A stretch of DNA of 64,000 nucleotides from positions 241,785,323-241,849,322 of the forward strand of contig JBAIZL010000005.1 of assembly GCA_036971475.1 (NCBI GenBank), in the 5' to 3' direction. Below the pieces are notes generated by a model. That model was given only the letters and a program-made list of their open reading frames with translations. It was not told the DNA's origin and searched no databases. Made by a program: the position numbers and the translations under genes. The number at the start of each line of letters is the position of its first letter. Positions within the stretch are counted from its first letter, which is position 1. Shown piece after piece: positions 11,867 to 21,765 of this stretch. This DNA comes from Prosapia bicincta. Lineage: Eukaryota > Arthropoda > Insecta > Hemiptera > Cercopidae.

Positions 11867-12104
11867 TAATCACTTTTACATTAGTTTATGACTATCTGAA
11901 CTTTAAATTTTGTAAATTTGTAAAAACTTACTGAGTCTGAATGTTTTTGATCGCTATGAGGCGATCTTCATCAGTGTCTCCGGAGCGATTGAAAACGTTC
12001 TGTCTCAGTAAGTTTTTACAAAATTTAAATTTCAGATAGTCATAAACTAATGTAAAAGTGATTAATTAAGTTTCACCAAACGTAATGGACTACAAAATTC
12101 AAGG
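11867..12104. mobile_element. Inverted pair of PLE family A tails with 10-bp TSD
   Basis: Starts with the reverse complement of the family A tail (TTAATCACTTTTACATTAG) and ends with a forward tail, making a foldback of about 238 bp with a reverse-oriented hairpin core at 11949-11974. The flanks carry the direct repeat AAGTAGAAGT (11857-11866 and 12105-12114), a probable target-site duplication. It is non-coding. Confidence 0.7.
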
Positions 12105-12512
12105 AAGTAGAAGTATTTGTTAAATCCTCGTAACTTGCTGGAACTTAAAATTTGAGAATTTGGTTAAAATATATCAATAGATAAAATTATGTCTACATAA
12201 ATCCTTTATTTTATTGAATAAACTTTTAAATTAAGTTGACAGTATTAAAAACTGCAGATTTTACTAAAGTAAAAGTTCATTATAAGTAGTTGCAAAAATT
12301 AAAAAGTAATAATTTCTTAGAAACTAATTAAATATTTGGTGTAGTTATAAGTGTAATATTTTAAAAAATTATTATGAAAAAAGTTAGTTTAATATAATTA
12401 ATTATAAGAAGAGGTGTACACTCACAAATTAATTATAAATTAACTACAAATTATTATATAGTTATAAAACAAAATATTTGTTTCAAACAATGTTTTTATT
12501 TGTTTTATTTAG

Positions 12513-12607
12513 GTAAAAAAAAATTTTCGAATATCAGCTGTAAAACCTGACTGGATTTGGGAGTCAAATGATCAGCAACGACTCTTGCCTTCTGTTCCTT
12601 TTGAGTG
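12513..12607 (+). CDS. Putative exon of a BRCT-domain gene (W-containing helix)
   Basis: Acceptor TTTATTTAG precedes 12513 and donor GTGAGA follows 12607. In phase 0 it encodes VKKNFRISAVKPDWIWESND followed by QQRLLPSVPFE, which resembles the C-terminal half of BRCT domains (pattern V-x-P-x-W-hydrophobic-x-x-S/C, then LLP-x-x-P/Y-F/Y). It joins in phase to the exon at 7810-7879 across a 4.6-kb intron. It exits in phase 2, so more exons should follow. The identity of the gene is open: TopBP1, PTIP and FCP1-like proteins all have comparable segments. Confidence 0.45.
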
Positions 12608-13519
12608 GTGAGAAAACCTGTTGGTGTCTTAGTAAGCATCAATATTATGGTTTTACCATTTCATAACTTATTTTTATAAATCATCGAGTAACTAATTTTA
12701 TATAATTGTGAATTTATTTGTAAATTTTAACAAAATAAATTACATTCATATTTATGGTAATATTTTTAAATTTATTAATATTTTACACTTAAAATCTAAC
12801 AGCAGAAAATTAAAACTTATTATTTTATATAACTTTGTGCAGAAAGAATATAATTGGGATCAAAAAATATTATAACACACAAGTTAACCTTTAACTTATA
12901 ATAATGTTAATATTTATTTTTCAGCAACTTGATCTTTCTCATTTTGCTTAGATCTCGGATAGATGGGACCTAAGCTAGTTTCCATTATGTGATAACCTAC
13001 AGAAATCTTATTTTCTCCCCTGATATGTCTTCAATATGGGTTAAATAAGTAATATGATGAAGTTAGGTAAGGCAGCTAAACATCATTTAATTTTATCAAA
13101 CTTAGCAGTAATTTAAAATACAACAATTATATGTATATTGTACTGAAAAATATTTTTTTGAGCTCTCATGTAAAGTCTGTAATTCCTTTAAAAACTCTTC
13201 CCCAATGTTAGTCTACAAATAGGGATTGAGAAGACTGCTCGCCAAATGGAAGAGATTGCTACCTTTTTTTTTAGAGTACATTCTAAATTGTTAGCCGATA
13301 TTTTATAATAATGCTTTAATTACATCATTTCATTTTATTTAACATTTCTTTCTTATTTCAGCAAATGGTCTTAGTTAAATAGGTATAAATTTGCAACATG
13401 TTCTTATAAATTTTATTTTCTACTTACCTTTTAAAAGTTCATAAGTATGTGAGATCCGATTTTGAAATCAGTTTTAGTAAGAAATGAATGAAATTTTATA
13501 CAGAGCACAGTAGTGTAAT
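12608..13519. other. AT-rich DNA, no further exon confirmed
   Basis: A possible acceptor with a short open tail lies at 12924-12972, but nothing supports it as coding. The rest is AT-rich non-coding DNA. Confidence 0.35.
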
Positions 13520-13895
13520 TATGATAAATAAATAACAATAACCTTTGCTATAAATATTTAAACACCCTTGATGTACATTTCGCCAACACAGTTAGCATCA
13601 TCAGAAGGTTACAAACATTCTGGGACTAAAAAGAAGCAGTACACCTAAAATAAACTCACGATGGGCTACTCCCACTCCTCCACCCAGCGACCAGTTTGTT
13701 AACCTATACCAGCGCTGCACATGGAACAATACCACACCCACCACTGACTTGTCGTGACAATTCTAAATTAAAACTAATTACAAACTAGTATAAACTAAAA
13801 TTATAAAAGTAACATAAACAATAATAAATTATCATGTCAACTTGAACTTTGAACTAAATATTTGTAGCAAGGGTTATTGTTATTTATTTATCATT
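13520..13895 (-). mobile_element. PLE-type terminal sequence with hairpin core, flanked by inverted copies
   Basis: The minus strand carries CTGATGA (13598-13604), one T, a 6-bp hairpin (GCTAAC / GTTGGC, loop TGT), then GAAA (13578-13581). A 35-40 bp outer segment at 13520-13562 returns inverted at 13856-13895. No coding part remains. The organisation matches other PLE ends here, but the family (call it F) is represented by this copy only. Confidence 0.55.
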
Positions 13896-14239
13896 ATTTA
13901 TTTAAGAAATGAATGTTTCTACTTTTTAGTATTGATGTAAAGTTATGATGAACAATTTTCTCTCAAAGTATTTGAGTCTTGTATAACTTGGTTATCCAAG
14001 CTTATTGTAATTAAAGTGTAAATATAAGTCTCAAGATTGTTATTACATTTAAAATTTCTTCAGAGGAATGATTTATTTCAAATCAAAATGGTAAATTGTC
14101 AGAAAGTTTTTATTTGAAAGTGAATATACTCAAAAACCAAGTCTTTGGAATTCAAGCAGCTTATAATTACTCCAGGAAGAATTGAATTCATTGTCTATTT
14201 TCACTATTAAAAAAAAACTAGGTTCATACATCCACAGAA

Positions 14240-14700
14240 CTAGAGTGGTAAATTAGGGACTTGCTTTTTTGCACTTAATATTTAAGATAAGAATAGTGAG
14301 ACGAAAAGTAAAACTGATTTTCTACAAAGCAATATTGTACTCATTAGTGATGTAGGAAACTAGACCTGCAAAAGCTAAGACAGGAAAACAAAGATTAAAT
14401 AGATGTGACAGATAAATTTGAATAATTTTTAGAAAAAAAAAATTAGCGATAGATTATTACAAACAAGAAGATTAAGAAATTATCCAGGATGGCAGATATT
14501 CCTCTTAAAGAAGAGAAGAAATTGGGACATGTTCAGCTGATGGATTATAAACTAGTAGAAAGAAGAATGAGGAGGAAAAGGCCACTGCAGAGATTGATGA
14601 TGATTGCAGTCATTACATGACCGAGGTGTTTTCAGATTTTATGTGACTGAAATGGAAGGAGCTAAGAAAGTTTGGGAGAATTCATAACTTAGCTTAATAT
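14240..14700 (+). pseudogene. LINE reverse transcriptase C-terminal fragment
   Basis: Broken frames include a segment resembling the post-RT region of LINEs of the RTE/Jockey type: KVKLYKAILYS-like words, then GNYTCKS, then KKLGHVQLMDYKLVERRMRR and KRPLQR, comparable to the family pattern W-x-GHV-x-R-M...R-RGRP-x-x-R-W. It is heavily degraded, with no zinc or catalytic motif. The clade is uncertain. Confidence 0.4.
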
Positions 14701-14854
14701 TTTAGTTAGACATTTTCAATATTTTGTTTGATGTTATATTTAATGATGTTTGTAATCTGCTAGAACTAATTAACATTAATGGCAGGCTTGAAATATACGA
14801 ACTAGTATTTACTTTTATCATCTGGAACTTGTTTTAAGTATAGATGTGTTTCAT

Positions 14855-15401
14855 TATACGAGGGCTATTCAGAAAGTAAGGAAAGTTTTTGAATAAAAAA
14901 AATAAGTACAATAAAAGATTTTTATTATATACATCTGAAAGAGCAACTAAAATACTACTTTTCTACGTAGTTGCCAAACAAATTGAGACATTTATTGTAG
15001 CGGTGGGCAAGCTTTGAATTGAAATTCCTTCATCATAGAAGTCTGCCGTCGTGAAAGCGCTGTGTTGCTAGCCAAATCTTCATTCTTGGAAACAAGTGAA
15101 AATCGCTTGGTGCAAGGTCAGGACTATAGGCTGAATGAGGAAAAACCTCCCATTTGAATGACTCAAGGAGTTCTTTGGTGCGGTTTGCTGTGTGAGGTTG
15201 GGCATTGTCATGCACAAACAAAATTTTTGACGTCAATTTCCCTCGGCGCTTGTTTTGAACTGCTCTCCTAAGGTTGGGCAAAGTTTCACAGTACCGCTCA
15301 GAGTTTATTGTTGCACCACGTTCAAGAAAGTCAATAAGAAGCACACCTTGTCTGTCCCAAAAAACCGTCATCATAATCTTTCTTGCTGAAAATGTTTGCA
15401 A
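14855..15401 (-). pseudogene. Mariner copy 2, 3' half
   Basis: The left terminus TACGAGGGCTATTC matches copy 1. The minus strand is open from 15401 to 15033 and encodes IMMTVFWDRQGVLLIDFLER, VHDNAQPHTA (second catalytic Asp present) and YSPDLAPSDFHLFP (third Asp present). The sequence stops matching at about 15401, so the N-terminal half and the other TIR are missing. The surviving frame has no stop, so it is younger or less eroded than copy 1. Confidence 0.8.
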
Positions 15402-15640
15402 ACATTTTCTTGGTTAGCACTCTAACCTTGAAAATTATTTCAAGATGTTGGTAAGACATCTTTATTTATTTAGTTAATTCTACATCTTTAGTTTATTCTA
15501 CAAAAAATGAGGAGTAATGAAAATTGCATTATTATCTATTAGGTACCAGGAAATTAAAAAAAAAAATTGAGCTGCTTGTTTTAATCTTCTTGAATTCACT
15601 GATTAAACAATTATTAAATGATACTTAACTAAGTGAATAA

Positions 15641-15732
15641 GTAATGGCTTACTTGCTGATGAGTTTCAAAATAATCGTTCCTTTTACGAAGCAAAGCCTC
15701 TACACAAGTAGCGTCAGCAAGTAAGCCATTAC
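15641..15732. repeat. Perfect 19-bp hairpin arms, 54-base loop
   Basis: GTAATGGCTTACTTGCTGA at 15641-15659 is exactly complementary to TCAGCAAGTAAGCCATTAC at 15714-15732. No coding sequence is associated with it. It may be the core of a small foldback element. Confidence 0.8.
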
Positions 15733-15739
15733 ATAGGAA

Positions 15740-16655
15740 CTGTGCCAAAGTTCTGAATTATTTTTACACCTATACAGCTGACTAGAAATGAAGGTCAGTA
15801 GTTTAAAGAACATTGTGAAATACTGAAACCTGATATTTGGTTGAAAATGGCATTATGTAGAATTAATTCAAGCTATTCTTCAGTTGTCAATATCAATATA
15901 TTAGTCCTTTATAAAATATTTTGAATTACTTATAAAAAGTCAAGTTTATTTGAAAACCAATTTTTTTTAATGTAAGTGAAAAAAGATATATTTTTCATGA
16001 GACTTATTTCAAACCATTTAATAATATCAAATATATAAAGTGAAACTTGTTATCAAAAATTTTTTTTTGACTAATTTTTTGTGCATTATGATCTTTATTG
16101 TACAAAAATATAAACTTCAGTATTAAAGATTATTGGAAAATTATGTTATCCATATGCTTAATGATATCTGTGATCAGAGTAAAAAATGCCGGAATGAATT
16201 TTAGATTTATATTGGGTACAATCAACAATATCATTGCTGGAACAATACATAGGTTGATGGCCATATGCAACAATCCAAGATAGCTTTGGTCTGTTCTTTT
16301 GTTTTGTAGCCTTTTGTGTAACACCAGGAAAATGACATTTTAAATTAATTAATTGAAACAATTGACAGACTAAATAAATTTTGGAAGACGTTAGTTAGCA
16401 TTCTTGCCTCAGGGAGTCTAGTTATTTTTTACATATGTATATACTATCAGTATATCTGCTACAAATTTATTATTGATTGTCTAAATATTGTTAAATTATC
16501 ATTATTGTTTATTATAACAGAAAATGGCTTAGTTGGATATTTTTAATAAAAATTCTTGTAATAGGTGCATAGTGCTTTTAGATTTAAAATGAACTCTAGT
16601 AGTACCTAGAGCAAATAGTTGAATTTGTATATCAAAACACTACAATGCTGAAAAA
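15740..16655. other. AT-rich DNA, nothing recognised
   Basis: Short ORFs on both strands near 16100-16360 overlap one another and have no motif. Confidence 0.4.
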
Positions 16656-16659
16656 GAAA

Positions 16660-17690
16660 GGTAAGTTAGTGGAGATAATGAAGTATTTAATTATGTTTTT
16701 TCAGTCCCTTGATCCGATCTAGAAAATTAGATTCCTCCAGGGCAGCAAAATACTCATTAAATGCGGTTATCAGTTCTATGTTGAAAGAGAATTTCTGTCC
16801 ATTAAGGTAAATGTTAGCTTGGAGAAGAGGTGAAAGTCTGATGAAGCCATGGGGGGGGGGGTTGAATATCTTTGTTCATTACTTTTGTGTGTGTGGGTAC
16901 ATATTGTCTTGTATTGGACCTTTGTTCCTATATCTTTGGCTGTAGTTCATTCAGATGATTAGCATAGTATTGTCCTGTAATTGTTTGATCTGTGAATATG
17001 TAATCTGTCACCAGATTTCTTTTTGCATAAAAAAATGACTTTTTCTACTGATACTATGTTTTTACTTCTTTGTCTTGTTTTATCTCTGGATTATAGTATT
17101 GGATTCAAGTTGCATCTGTGGTCATGAACTAGTGCAAAATATCTTGTTGGTTTTTCTGTAAACAGGTCAAACATTATTCGGACATATGATGAGTTTATGA
17201 TTAAGAATCCCAGCACCCATCCATTCTTATACAACAGATAACATTTTTTTAACTGGTTCAGATGCACTGTAATATGGCAGTTCAGATGTCATTCCTATAG
17301 CTCAGCAATTTCTCTCACCTTGAATCGACGATCGTCACTGGACATTATATGTACTTTTGCAATAATTTCAGGGATAGTAGTATTATTTGACCTACCATTA
17401 CAGAGATCATCATCTTAGCTGTTTGACCACTCAATTGTTCACTTGGCAGCAATTGATTATGAAGAAGAGTTTCACAGTTTTCTGAAAGTCGGGATGAACT
17501 TACTTATCTTTATAAAGTATTTAATCACTGCACTAATATCAATTTTTTCCATCCTCACAAATCGAGAACAGTTACATGTCCACAATAAAGCTCTATACTC
17601 AGAGCATTGGCATGCTCTTATTGTATTTACTCATAAAAGAAGACATTGTGATGCACAGTAAACTCATTCCGTACTATAGAGATGTTTTCA
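16660..17690 (-). pseudogene. Mariner remnant, third lineage
   Basis: On the minus strand, decayed pieces occur in mariner order. First, TTIPEIIAKVH..DRRFKVREIAEL (HTH region, near 17290-17400). Then VTDYIFTDQTITGQYYANHL (near 16930-16990). Then SSDFHLFSKL followed by ALEESNF (near 16700-16840). Many stops and frameshifts make it an old relic. A run of about 12 G (16851-16862) lies inside it. Its sequence type differs from mariner copies 1 and 2. Confidence 0.65.
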
Positions 17691-17855
17691 TTAAATAATT
17701 ACAATTGTGTATATTTTACTGTTTTATTTTATTTTTATGAATTAACCCTTCTTCTGGAAGTGAATTTTTTTTTTAATATACCCTTTTATATTCATTTTCC
17801 AACCATTTGTACTGACGTTTTATATTTTGTATGTTAAAAAATTCTCCGTATTAAA

Positions 17856-18117
17856 GGTGTTGACACGTAAGCTCACACTTGGCCTTGGTGTGGCAATATA
17901 GGCGGGGAGGGATGATTTGGCAAAAACCGTTCTGGGAACATTTCCGTGCCGCAATAAGGTAGACATACATCACTTACAGGATTTCGTATTCATCTACTGG
18001 TCCACCTTGAAAAAAGGCTGCAAGGACAATTGACAACCTACATGACTACAGACAAGTTTTTTATCTAGGCTAGTACAGACTATCGGTCAAGTTCCAGCTT
18101 ACGTGTAAACACCTATA
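17856..18117. mobile_element. MITE-like element with ~17-bp TIRs
   Basis: The left end AGGTGTTGACACGTAAGCT is matched by the inverted right end (AGCTTACGTGTAAACACCT), with one mismatch. The interior, about 260 bp, is non-coding and more GC-rich than its flanks. The flanking duplication is unclear (TTAA versus ATAA), so the superfamily cannot be set. Confidence 0.6.
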
Positions 18118-18534
18118 ATAGAATTCTGTAGAAAACTTGAGAAGTTTACTGGGGCAAGATTGAAACTTATTATGTTACAGCCTATTCCCTAGTACGTCCT
18201 GAATGTATCACTGTACTCTGGAGATGATTTGAATTGTTTTACTATTTTCCCCAAAAAATGCATGAAAGTTCATGGATTTTAGCAAATTTTTTTGAAAAAA
18301 TAATAATTATTTAAAATTATTAACAATGCAGAATTTTCCACAGAATCGTGTAGAATAAACTGATTTTATATACTGATTGTATATAAAGATTTATGTATGC
18401 TTAAAGTGTCAAATTGAATGTATTTAAATACTGCTGCAACAACATATATATCTTCTAAACCGTACAAAGTATGGAGCATATTGTGTTACTGCTTATTTCC
18501 TAGTACGTCTTGAATGTATTCTGGAGAAAGTTTG

Positions 18535-19215
18535 AAATGTTTCACTTATTTATTAGAAAATATTAAATACTTTGGAGATGGGAAAGTCTATGACGTTGCC
18601 ACCATCAACTTTTTACTCTCCTCGTCAACCTTAGGCTTATCAGGTGAAACCGGACGAGTCCTCTTTAAACTAACTTCATTTGACGTATTTTTTATTTCCA
18701 TAAAAGTATTTTAAGCCAGCCATCGTTTCGGGTGAGACTTTAGGAACGGATACACCCTTGGATCACATTAAGATCATTTCCAACCCTCAGAACTCTGAGG
18801 CCTTTAGCTTTTCTCTTTAGCTCGACTAGATGGGCATCAGTCAAGAACCCGTAATACTGTGCACAGGCTCCGACACCTGTGCACCGCAGACACTCCCTGA
18901 CCAAGGACCGAAGAGGCTGGCAGACCAGAAACCGTGCTTACGTCTTTGGCAGAGCAAACTCACATCAGCATCCCGGACCAGTGCTTTTCAGCACTCCCAA
19001 CATGCAACGGTTCTAACCAGTCAAAATCACCAACAGAGAAGATGTGAGTGTTAATATGTAAAGATTGTGTTGTGGATGTGGTGTTTGTCGAAAGTGTATG
19101 AAGTGTATACTTCAGTGAAGTGAGTGTTGTTAGTAGTGTGTATGTTAGGCTAGGGTTCTGCGAGGGACTCCAAATCCCTCATAGTAGGTGTGGCTAGTCC
19201 ACCCCCCCCCCTGCA
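18535..19215 (-). pseudogene. I-clade LINE, 5' UTR plus ORF1 start only
   Basis: The minus strand matches the 5' end of the I-clade element at 47163: the GC-rich leader with a G run near 19200, the upstream open frame at 18830-19054 (the same as 47313-47534 in opposite orientation), and the first ~60 codons of ORF1 (near 18540-18735). Everything 3' of that is absent. LINE copies usually lose the 5' end, so a 5'-only fragment points to later deletion or rearrangement. Confidence 0.75.
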
Positions 19216-19639
19216 GAGTTTAGAGTAATATAGTAGTGCAATATAACAAAGTAATATAGTAATCTTAATATATTGTAAAACAATATTGTATTCATATAGT
19301 AGTTGGAATAATAGTTTTACAAACTATATGAATGAATACAATATTTTCTTTCCTGAATAATCATATAAAATAAAAATTGAAGTTTTAATAGAACATTGCA
19401 AATTTTGTTCATTGAAAAAACTCAAGACGATGTTTTTTTATTTAAACAAACCTTCATTTATTAAGTTTATTGCTTACTTCTTTATCCATAATTACTACGT
19501 ATAAAACTTCAATTTTCAGCTTACCTGAAAAATAAAAATTAAATTCCATTTATAATTTAAATATGAGGCAGGTTTATAAAGTACTGTTTTGGAATTTTAA
19601 AAAAAGTTGACTTAGGAAGTAACAAAATTATATTAATAT

Positions 19640-20400
19640 GAAAGCCTATACCTTAAAATATTTTTTAACGTATTTTCTATCAATATTGAGACTCTTCTCA
19701 TATCGTCCAACCAGCTTTTGAAAAACGACCTCAAAGAAAACTGTCACCTGGCTGGATACCCACTCCTGTACTGTTGTTTTTACAGTCAGCGCAATCGTCA
19801 CATTGTCCTCCCAGATGATTCTTCAAAACAAATATAAGACATACAAAAAAACTCGCAAATTGATCATTTATTGATTCATACACGTTTCAATGACAAAGTC
19901 ATTATCATCAGTTAGTGTTGCTACTACAAACTTACAACAGTTGATGATGACGACTTTGTCATTAAAATACATATGAGTCAATAAATGATTAATTTGTGAG
20001 TTTTGCGTATGTCTTTTATTTATTTTAACATAGCCTCACAAACTAAGCCCAAAGAATAGTTGTATGATTATTCAAGTTTGAAAATAAATACAAATCACTA
20101 GGAAAAAAATAGGGCTGTGTAGTGGATGTTCAACTTGTTCCCAGCCATATGATCAATCAGTTCTTGAGTTCAATTAGTTAGCTATGCGAGGTCTAGCATT
20201 GTCATAAAGCAAAACGTTATCCGTAGTCAGCATGACACATCGTTTGTTTTGGTTTCCTCAGCGCAAATGTCTTAAGGTCTCAGAAAAACATACCACATAT
20301 ATTATTTTACCTTGAGCCAAAATGTCTACAAGCAAAACACTTTTTCTGTCTCAGAAAATGGTACACATGATTTTTCAGAGAGAAATTGCTTAGACTTCAC
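19640..20400 (-). pseudogene. Mariner remnant interrupted by a PLE foldback
   Basis: The upstream part (20400 to about 20040, minus strand) reads MVHMIF-like, then SVLLVDILAQGKIIYVV, then NVLLYDNARPRIAN, which includes the second catalytic Asp. The downstream part (about 19830 to 19640) reads FKNHLGGQC, then remnants of the C-terminal FF-x-x-W-L segment. Between them, at about 19840-20012, lies a non-mariner foldback sequence. The transposase is dead through stops and frameshifts. Confidence 0.65.
19840..20012. mobile_element. PLE-type foldback inserted in a mariner
   Basis: Two inverted arms (about 19840-19918 and 19937-20012) each carry a hairpin core. The left one, on the minus strand, is CTGATGA (19905-19911), one T, AATGAC pairing with GTCATT (loop TTT), then GAAA (19885-19888). 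The right arm's core is eroded (TTGATGATGACGA..TAAAA). A related single core occurs at 61087-61113. Confidence 0.65.
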
Positions 20401-20404
20401 TTTT

Positions 20405-21100
20405 TTGAAAAGTATAATTTTCAACATATCAATCAGACAAGGTTTTAAATCTGTTTGTCAATATAAATTCAAAATACCACAATACATTAAAAAACAAAGC
20501 CAATTCAAGATCACACTGCCAAATAGAGAAGATGAAGTATTTGAGGGTTTCCAGACTGAGCCGACAAGTCCAGCCTCTATAGACAGGACCAGGAAGATAG
20601 ATGTCCTGATAGATAGATTTGGTTCTAATTGTATAAATGTAACCATTTAGGTAATGTATAAATTAAAACCAAATCTAACCTGACTGGACACTTTTTAGGT
20701 ATATTTTAATACAGGTATATAGTAATGTATAAATTTAAAACCAAATCACCTTAACTGGAGACTTTATAGGTATATTTAAATATATATATTTAAAAATAAA
20801 AATATCTACACAAGTAAGATAGCATAACGTACCACGGCCGATGCGTACAACCATATGCGCAGCACTGTGACGTCACGAAATATTTGTATCACTCCGCGCC
20901 CATTCACAACTCATACCTCCGCACTGAATTTTTACCCTACTTTAAATTTAAAAGAAAAATAACTTTCCTATGTCAATAAAAAAAAATCTTGTGGGGTATC
21001 GTCCTATTTGGTGGTTTTGAACAATTATCTAAAATATCGTAGATAGCCGTGCTTATGCATTTTAACTAATTTTTTTTTTTAAACAAATTCTGTTATAAGC
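20405..21100. other. Non-coding DNA with a short tandem-like repeat
   Basis: A phrase beginning AATGTATAAATT and including ACCAAATC, then CTGGA, ACTTT and TAGGTATATTT, occurs twice (about 20652-20715 and 20725-20790). An open frame running to 20650 on the + strand has no recognisable motif downstream of the mariner part. Confidence 0.4.
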
Positions 21101-21113
21101 AATAAAGGAATGA

Positions 21114-21288
21114 ATCACTTAAACAATAGTTTATAACTAACCGACCTTTAAATTAATAAATTTGTTAAAACTTACTGTTTTAAAACTAAGTTTTAACAAA
21201 TTTACTAAATTTAAAGTTCGGATAGGCATAAACTATTGTTTAAGTGATTAAAAAAATTCACCGAAGGTAATGAAGTACAAAATTCAAG
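21114..21288. mobile_element. PLE family A foldback with 13-bp TSD
   Basis: The palindromic pair of family A tails starts ATCACTTAAACAATAG and ends CAAAATTCAAG. It is flanked by the perfect 13-bp direct repeat AATAAAGGAATGA (21101-21113 and 21289-21301). The insertion is 175 bp, non-coding and shows no hairpin core. It looks like a short dead-end PLE product. Confidence 0.75.
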
Positions 21289-21652
21289 AATAAAGGAATG
21301 ATAATTAATAGAGAAGAATTTTTGTAGTTACAAGAATATGATGTATATTTAAATTTAGTATAAAATTAATCATTCAATTACAATTAACTATTACAAAGTA
21401 AGATCTATTATAAAGGCCAAAGTAGAAATATTCAAGTTGAACAAGAGAAGAATATGTTTTTAGTTTATTTTTATTTTAATCATTTTTAGATATGGCAAAA
21501 GAGTATGGTAGGATGTTGTTTTGTTATATTGCATATGTTGCATTGCATTAAATTGTCAAAATATGATAAAAAGTCAATGAAATTATAAATATATTCACAA
21601 AGTTGTCAGTAAGGTGAACAAATAAAAATAGAAATGCACCGAAATGTTTAGA
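21195..21652 (+). repeat. Left copy of ~460-bp direct repeat flanking the LOA element
   Basis: Runs from the middle of the family A PLE tail (TTTACTAAATTTAAAG) to GTTTAGATGTGTTAC. It is nearly identical, with scattered substitutions and small indels, to 26764-27231. The LOA 3' tail begins directly after it. Confidence 0.85.
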
Positions 21653-21765
21653 TGTGTTACACCATTATTATTATTATTATTACTAAAACTTGGAGGGACC
21701 TTATCGGTGTAGAGCACTTAGGTAGAGCCTTTGTACTCTCTTCCCATCCCTACCACAGGACTAGC

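Noticed and set aside
12924..12972. Possible terminal exon after the BRCT-like exon (acceptor TTTTTCAG, short open tail ending TAA)
   Set aside because: The phase allows it, but the encoded peptide (CNLIFLILLRSRIDGT) has no family resemblance, and such acceptors are common in AT-rich DNA.
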